From contig NC_039359.1 in the NCBI RefSeq assembly GCF_003573695.1, positions 94,733,275 to 94,797,274 on the forward strand: a stretch of DNA of 64,000 nucleotides. Direction: 5' to 3'. This stretch comes from Papaver somniferum. Taxonomy: Eukaryota > Streptophyta > Magnoliopsida > Ranunculales > Papaveraceae. A program made the position numbers and the translations under genes. The notes under the pieces are model-generated. The model had not been told where the DNA came from. It did not search any database and saw only the letters and a program-made list of their open reading frames with translations. Shown here in pieces: positions 12,746-24,000 of this stretch (position 1 is the first letter of the stretch; each line of letters begins with the position of its first letter).

Positions 12746-13769
12746 TAATTGTCACTTAAAAAAAAACTTATTGTGTCTTCTGCAGCAATTCGGCTTGGTT
12801 TCTCAGAGAAGGAGAATCAGATGAAGACCCGTACCTATGGGATATTCGGATTTACGGAGATTTAATAACGCAGCTGCTGAACAATCAATACCTGGAAGAA
12901 CATGTAATAAGCTTCTACAGTTATATGTTGTCCCGTAAGTGAAAAATTGAGAAGGATCAGGTGAGTTATCAACAAAGTTATGCTGAGGCGCATTCATGAG
13001 GCCAAATGCTTGGGTAAGTTAAAGAACTGTTGCACCCATTTACTTCAGCTACGTAACAACTACTTTTTCTGCATGAAAAATTATTCATCATTGTTTTGTT
13101 GCATAACCTTATTGCATAACATGTGATATCCACATTGTTACTTCTGCACAATAAGTTATTCAACATTGTTTACTACATTTGTTGAGCAGTATTTTGTTAA
13201 AAACAAGGATAAAGATGGGATTTCCAAGTATGTTGAACGATTCATCTTAAATCTACCTAAGGAAGTTGAGAAAATGTTAATTCAAATGAACTATATGACA
13301 AAGGAAAACCCTACTGGTTCACATTGGACATTGTTAGAGTATGACTTCTCTGAGGGTGAGTGGAACTTCTTCAACAGTCTTTCGGGCTATAAAGTTAAAT
13401 CCAAGTATCAAGCCCTCTAGATGGAAAATGCTTGTATGCCTTATTTGATCCAAAGACAAACTGAAACTATCAGCAGATATCGTGGATATAAAGAGAGAGA
13501 AACTTGTATACAGGGATATTCTTGTGCCCAAACTCCATGAACAAGGTTTTTACCCCGACTGCCTCATATTTGTCTGCTACTATATGAAGATGAGGATGAA
13601 GTTAAATGGCCAACAGAAACGGGAAAAGTTGTCAAAAGAAGAAGCAGTAGCGAAAGCCAACAAGAAGAGACTAAGTTTGGCATTGAAAATGCTGACAGAT
13701 ACTGGTAACAGTTGGGCCATAGATGCCAATGAAGACTTCTGGGATGCAATAGAGGATGTTGTGGCTTGA

Positions 13770-14429
13770 TAGATATCTATTGATATGAAGCGAAAACCTT
13801 CAGTGGTGTGATGTATAAAGCTTAACTTCAGTCGGTCATTATTAACTCGCAAGTAGTGTGTAATATGTTTGTATATCTTGTTACATTACTATGAAGATCA
13901 GAAAACTTATATCTTGTTATATTACTATGTTTATATATATTAATGCTTGTTTCAGTGCATCTATTTGCTGCTAACTTAGTTAACGAGGGGGCGCTACCCC
14001 CTCGACCCCCAATTATAAACATAACATTTTATAAATCTTACAAAGTATTGAAGGGAAAACAGGTTGCTAAAAGAATGAACTCATAACAGATTATGCAATA
14101 CAAAAAATAGAAAGCATAACATATTTTGCACTTCAAGAAAAGAATGCATAACAAATTATGCACATCTTAAAAAACATGCATAATAAATTATTCAAATCTT
14201 AGAAAACATGCATAACAAATTATGCATATAAAAAAGAATGCATAACAAATTATGCATTTGCAAAAAAAAATTGCATAAGACATGTTCTTCATCATAGTAA
14301 AAAAAAAGTTCTTGTTCATAAAAACCAATACTTACCAAGTAAAAATAAGTCTTACAAAATAAAAAATATTGTAAATGAAAAAACCCAAAAGTAACAGTCT
14401 ATTTAAACCCACAAGTTAAATGCTCTTTC
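13770..14429. repeat. intergenic tail-to-tail region with palindromic motif array
   Basis: Lies between the 3' ends of the two convergent MULE genes. From 14080 to about 14290 there are six or seven copies of the 18-bp motif, mostly with the core ACAAATT (TGCATAACAAATTATGCA). No ORF. A GGGGGCGC...CCCCTC stretch at 13986-14010 is locally GC-rich. Confidence 0.8.
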
Positions 14430-17022
14430 TTAACTTCCTTTAGGACGCTTCAGAGGCTTCTTATAACAAGTAGGCTTTGTACAAGATTTCTTGTTGTGAT
14501 GACCAATCTCATCACAATTACCACAACGCATAGCTCTAATGGGAGGCTTCTCGTAACTGCTCACATATCTATTAGCCCGTGGTCTCCCTGGCGGCCTCCT
14601 AACATATGGTACATCGACAATATTATTACCTTCATAAACTTCAGGCCTATTGTAGTTTGGAATATGCTGAATAGCATGGCTATAGGCGTTACAGAAGTAT
14701 GAAGCAGTGAAATAATGTTCAACAAAATTATATGGATTAGAACCAGCAAAAGTACATTGATATAGCAGCAAAAGCATGCACACATGGAAACCCATAGACG
14801 CGCCACCTCTGACAGGTACACGTCTTTGCCTCAAGGTTAACACTATGAGAACTCTCCCCGCCCTCCACTTCATAGAAATGAAGATCAAACTGTATAACCA
14901 ACCAGGTTAAACCCTCATCAATTATAGATTTCATCTTAGATTCGTTCTTTGGTGTGAGAATTGTTTTGAAGGTTGAACCAGTATTACTCCTCTCTGACAT
15001 CATCTTCATCATATCCTTCCTTATCTGATCCAGAAGAGAATTTGCAGGGAGCTTCTTGTGTAACTTCATCCAACTATAGAAGGATTCAGCGAGAGTCAAA
15101 GATGTCCTTCCATACCTACAACCCTGAAAAAAGGCATTTGATCATTTCTCGGGAGGGATATCTTCAATATAGTCTGCAACCCAACCAAAACCAAGACCCC
15201 TAATCGTAGTGATGGAATTTTGGAAACCTTCGGGACTAAGAGCATATGGAGCAGATTGAAAAGAATCAAGAACCACACCATACCTTTCGTCAGATGCATT
15301 AATAGGTAAGTTCATCTTAAGATGATAATAGAAGAAACTATGGAAGGCTCCAGGAAATATAATTGGAACCGCTCTCTTTATTCCTTCCGCACGATCAGAT
15401 AAAAATGTGATTGGCCTTTGATCATGATCAAGAACATTATACAAATTTCTCAGGAACCATTCCCAGTTATCGTTATCTTCACCAGGTACTATAGCCATGG
15501 CTAATGGAAAGAAACGTGCATAGAAAAAAACATGTTTCAGGACTTTAAAATATATAAAAAAGCAAACGTAAAAAAGATTGCATGAAGTATTATGCAGCTA
15601 AGCAAAAAGATGCATAAGACATTATGAATCCAAAATAAATAATGCATGAGACATTATGCATAATCTAAAAAGTGAAAAGCAAATGCATAAGACGTTATGC
15701 AGCTAACCAAAAAGATGCATAAGACATTGTGCAGCTAAAATAGTTGATGCATGAGACATTGTGCACATATATAAAAAGGATGCATAAGTTAAAAAGATGC
15801 ATAAGACATTATGAATCCAAAATAAAAAATGCATGAGACATTATGCACATATATAAAAAGGATGCATAATCAGAAAAATGAAAACTACTGTCTGAAAAAT
15901 TACCTTGTTCAGCATTGATAGCAGTTGCAGCCATTAGGCATCCCCTGAATTTCCCTGTAAGAAACGTAGCGTCGACATAAATCATAGGACGAAGGTAACG
16001 GTAACATGTATACATGCCTCGAAAGCAATAAAAAGACGCACAAACTTATTTAAGGGTGCTTCTTCAACTTCTAAATCAGTTGAACTCTCCTCATTCTCTT
16101 GATTGCCATTCGTTTTAACTTGAAAATCAATCCAACTCCCAGGATTTGTGCTGCGAATGGCATCTACATACCATACCAGATGTGAATACGACATGACATC
16201 ATCACCAAATATATCCTCATACATTTTATCCCTCCCATTATAATCTTGGTAATATTTCACATTGATCCCATAGCTAGATTTAAAAAATTTCAACAAATCA
16301 GAAGCTATGAAACTCGGATCACTTTCATCCTTGATCGGACTAAATTTTTTTTTACTGTTGATTTTGTGGAAGAGCCTTTCACATCCCACTCCATAGTGAT
16401 GTTCATTAACATATTTCTTAACCTTGACCATTCTGTTTTCAACATCAATAACGCAAGCCTTAAACTCCCAAGGGCAATCTTCTTTTGGACACTTTGCATA
16501 GAACCTTCTAGGTTCATTCTTAGTATAAAGAAGAACATACCCAAACTTTAGCTCGTATTTCTTCACTGCAAAACGTATTTCTTCTACACCTTCAAAAAAA
16601 ACTTTACCAACTTCACCAAGTAATTTATCCCAACCCTCAGTCCTAAGAACCTTGTTAACAGGCACAGAACCATCTTCAAAGAAATTCACCATCGCTTCTT
16701 CAGGTTCAGGTTCTATTACACGACTAATTGAAGCTCTACTACGACTTCTATACAAATTGCTCCCAACTTCAACAAGTAAATCAAAGCTCTTCAGATATTT
16801 ACAATGGCAGCGAGATACAAAACACTAAAGAAAAACATCAGAATCAACCCGCACAAACTTGGTTCCGTCATTAAACGCAAATCTGACATGGTGAGGTAAC
16901 AAACGAGTCCACTTCTAGCAAACAACTGTCTTCAAATACTCCAGAGTTGTGTTGATATCAACCGGTTGAGTTAGGAACTCATTGAAGTAATGAATTACAA
17001 CTAGTGCACTAATAACAGGCAT
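14430..17022 (-). pseudogene. mudrA-type MULE transposase, degraded
   Basis: Cut-and-paste DNA transposase, two main exons on the minus strand: 17022-15904 and 15500-14430, with a clean GT-AG intron 15501-15903. Order of domains: N-terminal leader; MuDR DNA-binding domain of the WRKY-GCM1 zinc-finger type (CPKEDCPW then NEHHYGVGC, about 16540-16380); DDE core with first Asp in IYVDATFL and second in LSDRAEG, followed by HSFFYYHLKMN; SWIM zinc finger CTC...PCVHA (about 14810-14780); terminal CX2CX4HX5C knuckle (about 14515-14470). Lesions: TAG at 16915-16917, TAG at 16825-16827, a one-base frameshift near 16020, TGA replacing the Trp of the PPEKW motif at 15142-15144, and a frameshift near 14740. 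It therefore cannot make an active transposase. Confidence 0.88.
15579..15872. repeat. array of variant palindromic motif in the transposase intron
   Basis: About ten copies inside the single transposase intron. They follow a variant consensus TGCATAAGACATTATGCA (also TGCATGAGACATTATGCA), e.g. 15579-15596. Length and symmetry match the motif of the Ulp1-like gene, but the centre differs. Confidence 0.85.
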
Positions 17023-17820
17023 TTCACTCTACAAAACCACAAAAACAAAGTAATATCCATACAAATAAAAATCAAACATATCTCTATCCTGCATATTGCT
17101 TCACAACAAATCTGATTCAAAGTTAAAATATCAAAGCTAAACAACATCATTAAAATTGGTCAACAACATCCGAACATGAAATCGAAGCCCGCATATTGCT
17201 TCACAACAAATATGATTCAAAGTTAAAAGATCAAATCTAAACAACAGCATTAAAATTGGTCTACAACGTCCTAACATGAAATCGAAACACAAAGAGTAAA
17301 TCAAAAAAGATCTACATTGATTTAATCAAAAAGCTCTTCTACAGTAACATCACAGAAACATATCAAACATCATTGGAAATCAAATCAAATCAAAAATCGA
17401 CTAGAAAAGAAGCGAAAATTGGTCTATCAACATCCGAACATGAAATCGAAGCACAAAGATTATATCAAAAAGATCTTCATTCATCGTAACAAATTCAAAA
17501 CCTAAAAAAAAAAATAATAAAAAAAAAAATGCTAATTCAAAAACAAGCTTAGAAAATCTAATATAAGCTTCGATGACTTAAAATAATAGATCCTAATCTT
17601 ACAGAAACTAAACCTAGAATCGAATCAAAAGGTAAACAAAATCATAAACGAGATTAGAAGACCATTGTAGATCGATATACAAATTCAGGAGATTCAATCT
17701 CTCAACCAGCTCATTCTCTATGATAATTGAATCTCTCAGCTCTTTCGCTCCGGCTTGATCTTCCAACGAAAAAAAAATAAACTGAATTTTAGAACTGGAC
17801 ATGACTGATATATGTAGAGG
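17023..17820 (-). other. 5' region of the transposase gene
   Basis: AT-rich, with repeated phrases such as CATCCGAACATGAAATCGAA at about 17168 and 17428. A 62-residue open frame on the minus strand (17802-17614) could be part of the leader, but nothing confirms it as coding. Confidence 0.4.
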
Positions 17821-17864
17821 TTAATTTAGGAAATAAAAAGAAAAAAACGGAATTTGAAAACTTT

Positions 17865-17886
17865 GGGCCTGTGCCTAATTTGGTCC
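17865..17886 (-). repeat. possible MULE right terminal inverted repeat remnant
   Basis: Reverse complement shares AAATTAGGCACA with 2924-2936. See the left partner at 2921-2942. Confidence 0.35.
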
Positions 17887-18137
17887 TCGTTTTTGGGTGC
17901 GCCTGTGAATTTTTCCGCCCGTTGGCTTGACAGTGAAAAATGTTTAAAAATGGGTGTGGTGGTAGTTTTCACTAAAGATTTTCCCTCTGGGACAACCCTT
18001 ATTATGCTGCCTTGCATGAGATATTCAGGGTTCATTCATATTTTTTCCCTACACGGGCCACCTAGTCTATCAAAATCAGATTTTGATACCTTGCACCTAT
18101 AGGATTTGCCCAAAGTTTAAGCTAAAGTCAAGTTGGT

Positions 18138-18153
18138 AGCTACATTTAATTTC
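18138..18153. repeat. left target-site duplication of LINE
   Basis: AGCTACATTTAATTTC, identical over 16 bases to 25116-25131 directly after the LINE poly-A tail. Confidence 0.95.
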
Positions 18154-19378
18154 GGGTTTGAACTTTGAAACAGTGACTAGAAGGCGATTTTTCTCGCGAC
18201 GTTGACTTAGTCAATTTCGATTCCATCTTCGTTTTCTCTGTTCAATTCCCAATTTCACTACTGGATTCTTTGACAAATTCATTGTTTGTTAGTATTCTCA
18301 GCCATAATCCTAATTATTATGTACTAATTTCGTCTCAATCTGTTGTTTTTCGACCGCATAGTTTTGACCTAATTTGTTCCAATTTATCGTTTTTCTTCTG
18401 CAATTGATGTTTATGGTTTGTTTTTCAATCATGAATTTTTAATTTTTGGTATTGAAAATCTTCTAACCGTCTCACTGATTTGCTTTATTTCAGTTTTCTC
18501 TTTCTATTTGTTTTTATCCATTTAGTCATGAGCTAATGGAGGTACAGTCATAGAGTTCGGTGCAATACATCATGAGATTCAAAAATCAATGGGTTGATAG
18601 ACAAGAGGGGTTATTTTGGGTTTTGGTATGATACTCTGGATCCTGTCTACTTGAAATCTCTGGTCAGACCATATTCTCGCATTTTGTAAGGAAGATAATA
18701 GAATCAATCTAAAGAATTTGAGGCTTTTTTGAGATCCTATTTTGTGTAGGGATTGGATTATTTGTAGAGTTTTTTTTCTTTTCAAGTAAAGATTCATCCT
18801 CTTTGTTAAGATATTTCAGAAGTTATTCTGTGTGGAGTTGTTATATCTACTTTATTACTGTGAAGGCATTCCATAATGATGATTATAAGAGACTGTTAGA
18901 TAAACTCATAGGCTTTATTCTTGCATTAATCCACAGGGGGTTTCTTGTTGGAATTAAAAGTATGTTTTTCTATACATGAAAAGATGTGTTGGTATATTAT
19001 TCACCATTAACAGATAATTTTATATTAAGAGAGATAAAAACTTTTTAATCAGGTCACTAATTCTATTTATTAAGGGTGGCTACCTCAGAAGTTTTCATAC
19101 ACTTGGCATGATTTTTATCCAATATTAGCTGCTCTTTGATCTTCTGTGTATTGAAAATATGCATAATTGTGTTGTCAGCTGCATGCTCTTAATGGTTAAT
19201 CCTTCAAGCGTGATGTTTTATTGTCAGATGTACAGTTCCTATCATATGTCAGTTCTAAGTATTGAGTTAATGTATTGTCTTACTTATTTCTCTATTTATA
19301 CAATGATTCTTCAAGTTCTACTCATTGCAACCCTTTGTTTTCTTCTTTACATTCTGAATATTGCTGGTTCTTTCTACC
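18154..19378 (+). other. 5' untranslated leader of the LINE
   Basis: No substantial ORF. T-rich on the plus strand. An internal promoter is expected here for a LINE of this type, but no specific motif is recognised. Confidence 0.6.
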
Positions 19379-20930
19379 ATGGCTTATTCTGCTGATCAAG
19401 TTAGAGTTTTAGACCTAGATGAGGATGTTGAAGAATTTTCTCATATATTTGCTGCTTTACTTTGTGATAACTCACGTAGCTACTATAAAACTTCAGTGAA
19501 GCATCATCTTAACAGAATATGGACCATTAATTCTTCAGATTTCAAGCTTGCAAAACCGTATACCCAAGGAATGGGTATTCAAAACTTGTTTGTGGTCATG
19601 TTTAAGAAGTCTCAAGATAGAGATATTACTTTTTCTTCTAGACCTTCTTTGTTGTTCGGTAAGTTGTTTGCAGTGCAACCTTTACGCAATTTGGAATCGG
19701 TGTTTGATCTGGTCTGGGATACTACACTAATGCCGGTCCAAGTTACTATCCCAACTGATCTTGTGAACAAAGGAAGAGTGAGGGAGGTATTTGATCAGAT
19801 AGTTTTGTTTCTGGTGAATATCCAGCTGGAAATAACTATAAAGCCAAACTTATTGTTCCTCTTGACTCTTCTTTAACAAAAAATGTAGTTTTTAACACCA
19901 ATAATAAGACTTACTATATGACTGTGTTTTATCCAAAATTACTTTTTCGTGCTTGCAAGAGATGTCTTGTACTGCTGCATGATAATGAAAGGTGTAGGGA
20001 GACTCAGTCGAGAATCTATGTCAGAGCTCTTTCTGCTCCTACTCCAAGAGCTACTCATGTTGCTGTTCCAAATCGGGGTTTGAACCTTGCTGGTGGTGGA
20101 GGCTCCAAGTTTACAAGATCTTCTAATGCTGGTACTGATGCTAGCAACTCTCAAGGACAGTCCAAGCCGTCTGCTTTTTCAGTTTATCTTCAGCCTTCGG
20201 GGGTTTTAGGTAACAGGATTTCGACACTCGGTTCTCATTCGATGTCCTCTGTGTTTCCATCTGGCTCTCCGCTGAATATTAGAGAAAACACAAATGCGGG
20301 TTTCTCCTCGCCTCGTCCTTCCCCTATTAAGTATTCGACTTTTTTTGTCTCCTTTTGATAACTTAACTCATGCTCTAGGTGGTACGCCTTCTGATAGAAA
20401 AGGTAAAAGTCCTAGAACAATTTTTGAAACAGCCTCTCATACTGCTCAATATGGTTCTTCTTCCTTTTCTTTCATGCCTACACCCCGTTGGCCTCTTATT
20501 TCTTCTTTACCTCCTTTTACCCCTCCTTCAGATGTTTCTTTTAATGTGGGGATTATAGGTGAATCCTCTAGTATGGGTTCTTCTGATGGCAATGTTTTCT
20601 GGGCTACCTCGTGTTCCTCCTTTTCTCAGACTGTGGTCTCGTCTTCGGGATTTGTTTTTGGTTCTGCTTCGGATATGAATTTTTTCTCAGATGCTTTTTT
20701 GTCCCTAAATTATGAAAATGACTTTATGAATGAAATTGGTCTTAATGATGATTTCAAAGACTCTGTTATCCTTGAACCGACTCCGCTTTCTATGCTACCT
20801 CCTGAACCTGTTATCACCAATGAAGATTTTGAAAAGGAAATCGATCTCATGATGTTAGACTCGGAATTTATGGCTGCTGAAACCTCCTCTGCTCATGACC
20901 TATTAAGTTATTTTTTTTTATACTCTTATT
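19379..20930 (+). pseudogene. LINE ORF1 (nucleic-acid-binding protein), frameshifted
   Basis: ATG at 19379 opens MAYSADQVRVLDLDEDVEEF, a start typical of plant LINE ORF1 proteins with a DUF4283-like N-terminal domain. A frameshift near 19805 and another near 20340 break the frame. The second segment holds CKRCLVLLHDNERC (19954-19995), a zinc knuckle with CX2CX4HX4C spacing. The C-terminal part is Ser/Pro/Thr-rich. ORF1 proteins bind the element RNA; this copy is broken. Confidence 0.8.
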
Positions 20931-21037
20931 TCCTGTTATTGAAGTATTTACAGTTTTTCTATTTCTGTTCCAGTTTCTGTCTTGATTGTTTGTTTTGTAT
21001 ACTGCTGCTCTTTTTTGTGTCTTTCAATCCTTTAATT

Positions 21038-24000
21038 ATGAAGTTTTTATGCTGGAACATAAATGGTTGCTGCTCTGATAAGAAATGGAGACATTTGTTA
21101 AATCTTGTTTGAAAATATAAACTTGATGATGTTTGTCTGCTTGAAACTATGGTTGATGATGATATAGTTAGGAATTACACACACCATTTGCCTTTTGATG
21201 CTTGGGCCTTCATTCCTGCTTTGGTAAATTGGGCGGTCTTGCTTCTGGTTATTTTGAAAAATCGAATATTGAAGTACTAGGTTGCTCTCTGAACATGATC
21301 CATATTTTGTGTGACATTACACCTGCTATTAAAAACTGTGTCATCTCCTTTATCTATGGATATTTAAATCTGGGTGGTAAGAGAAATCAATGGAACTTCT
21401 TAAATGACATGTTAGTGAATAATAATAATCCTTGGTTACTTGTTGGGGATTTTGATTTCATCTTACATAGTTCTGAGAAACACAGAGAGAATGTTGAGAA
21501 CTCTTTCCCTCCTAATTTTGTTAGAGAATCTTTAATTAAAATGAATATGAATGAAGTTTTTTCTTATGGAAATCCTTATACTTGGTGTAATCGAAGATTC
21601 AAAAACCCTGCTGAATTGATCTTCGAGAAATTGGATAGGTCTTTTATGAATGATAAATGGGTCTCTGTCTTACCCCAGACTAGATTCACAAATCTAGGAA
21701 GAATCTACTCTGATCACAGTCCAATAATGGTGAAATGTTTTCATTATGAGAAGAAAGTAAACATTCCCTATAAGTTTTTTAAGTGCTGGCAACTTAACCC
21801 TGTATTTAAAGATGTTCTGAATAATTCTTGGTCTAGAAGCGTGAATGGTTCTCCTTCTTATGTTGTTGTCAATAAACTCAGCCATGTCAAGGATGTTTTA
21901 GGAAAGTGGAATGTTAATTCTTTTGGTCATACCAAAAAAATAATAGGAAAACTAAATACTGAGTTAGAAAAGCTTCAAGCTTTTCCTTACACTCCTCAGA
22001 TTGATGGTTATATTTTAAACTACTCTAAACAACTGGATTATTGGTATGAAATAGAGCATTGTTTATACAAACAAAAATCAAGAATAAACTACTTCACTCA
22101 TTATGATAGGAATACGAGTTTCTTTCATAACACTGTTAGACTTGAGAATATGTATAAGACTATCCATACTATAAGAGATTATCAGGGTAATTGGTTGGAA
22201 AACAGAGAACAAGTTGCTGATTTGTTTGCTAGGCATTTTAAGAAAATTTATACTTCCTCGAACCCTTATGAAAGAGACATTGAAGACTCTTTAAGATTTA
22301 TCTCTCATATCATTGCTGAAGACATGAATAACTCCTTAATTGCCATCCCCTCCTACCAAGAAATCTTGGATACGGTTAATATGATGGCGCCTTGGATTTC
22401 TCCAGGCCCGGATGGTTTCCCGCCTGGATTCTTCAAGGACAATTGGGAAAATGTTCATTCTGAAATGGTTTCGCATGTGCAGAGTTTTTTCAAGAATAAG
22501 TTCCTTCTTAAACAAACAAACTTTGCTTATATATCTTTAATTCCTAAAATTAAGAATGTTGTCACCCCTCATGATTTCAGACCTATCAGTCTGTCCAATT
22601 GTGTTTACAAAATCATATCTAAAATTCTTACTAATAGACTGAAGCCTTTGTTAGATACTATGATATCTCCTTTTCAACCTGAATTTATTGCATAAAAGAA
22701 AAATTCAACAAATAGTCACATAGCGATAAAACTTGATCTTTCTAAAGCTTTTGATAGATTGGAATGGGCATTTATAATTGATGTTTTTAAGAAACTGGGC
22801 TTCTCTGAGGATTGGTGTAGATTGATCTATCAGTGTGTTAGCACGGTTTCTTATTCAGTCTTGGTCAATGGCTCTCCTGGTGAGATTTTTCTTCCAACTC
22901 GGGGCCTTCGTCAAGGTGACTGTCTTTCGCCTTATATCTTCATTCTTTGTATGGAGGTCTTATCTCAGTTGCTCATTAAAGCTGAGGATGAGAAGCTAAT
23001 TCAGGGGTTCAAATTCAAGAAAAATAGCCTCTCTATTTCTCGTCATTTTTTTTTTTGCAGATGACTGCATGCTGTTTTGCAAAGCTTCTGTCACTTATGC
23101 TAAGAACATCCTTAAGGTTATAAATGTCTTTGCAAAGGCATCAGGCCAGGCAATTAATTTTGATAAATCTGGTTTTATGACTAGTGGGAAAATGCATCAT
23201 AGACACATTAATCTCTTATCTAAAACCCTTAACATGAAGTTTCTTAGTAGCTCTGAAAATATCTAGGTACTCCATTGTTTATAGGTAAGAATAAGACTAA
23301 ATATTTTTCTTTCCTCGTTGGTAACTTCTATACTAGGCTGAATGCTTCAAAGAAATCCAACTTGAATATTGCTGGTAGAACTGTGGTAACGAAACATATC
23401 TTGTCTAGTCTTTCTATTTATCACATGGCTTGTTTTCCTCTTCCGAAAGCTGTTACTAGTAAAATTGACACTATACAGAGAACCTTCTGGTAGTCTAAGA
23501 AGAATCCTAAACATGCAGCCTATTTTAGATCCTGGGTGATATAGGAAAATCAAAACAAAATGGTGGTTTGGGTATTCAGAATTCTTTTGCTACTAATAGG
23601 GTTTTCATTTGTAAACTGGGATGGAGACTTTTAAAGAATCAGATAATTTGCTTTTCTCCTTTCTTAAAGACAAGTATTTTCCAAATCAGAATTTGTTGGA
23701 AATTGACAAGGCTGCCGATCTTCCTCATGGATTTGGAAAGGTATTGTTAATAGGCTGCAATTCATTAAGGCTAACTCAGTTGTTAAAATTAATAATGGGG
23801 CTAGCACTCCAATTTGGAATGCAGTTTGGATTCCAAGGAATAATAACCCTCCTGTCCCTTTAAATTCTAGATGTAATAATTAGTTTTATGTCTCTGAACT
23901 CTTCGATTACTCTCATAACTGTCGGAACATTAATCTTTTAAATCAATTTTTCTCGCCTGATGAAGTTACTAGGATTAGAACTATTAGGATTAATCTAGCT

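Larger units (their letters stand above)
3485..13769 (+). pseudogene. Ulp1-like (C48) cysteine protease gene of the MULE, degraded
   Basis: Multi-exon gene. 3485-4850 holds small lysine/glutamate-rich exons (KKKRK and KKKKK runs, nuclear-signal-like). About 5170-5935 is a large exon encoding a globular domain I do not recognise (starts VKPKTKSAVQGG). Then come 6553-7613 and 7791-8257, present three times in tandem, and 12786-12960, which encodes YLEEHVISFYSYML, the Ulp1 'W-L-x-D-x-V-I-N-F-Y' region. From 13190 the catalytic core follows: HWTLLEYD (His at 13322-13324), FFNSL (Asn at 13373-13375 where Ulp1 has Asp) and PDCLIFVCYYM (Cys at 13560-13562). Lesions include TAG in the exon near 4796, TGA for Trp at about 12942, TAG at about 13418 with a frameshift before the Cys motif, and stops in each cassette copy. 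SUMO-protease activity is known for the family but is unlikely here. Confidence 0.75.
2921..17886. mobile_element. Mutator-like element (MULE) carrying Ulp1-like and transposase genes
   Basis: About 15 kb unit with two convergent genes: a plus-strand Ulp1/C48-like gene ending near 13769 and a minus-strand mudrA-type transposase ending at 14430. The pairing of a MuDR transposase with a captured Ulp1-like protease is known from Kaonashi-type and CUMULE-type MULEs, so the assignment rests on family knowledge plus both genes being visible. Both genes carry arrays of the same 18-bp palindrome, which ties them into one element. The ends are set tentatively by a weak inverted match (2921-2942 against 17865-17886). 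I found no convincing 9-11 bp target-site duplication, so the borders are uncertain. Confidence 0.7.
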
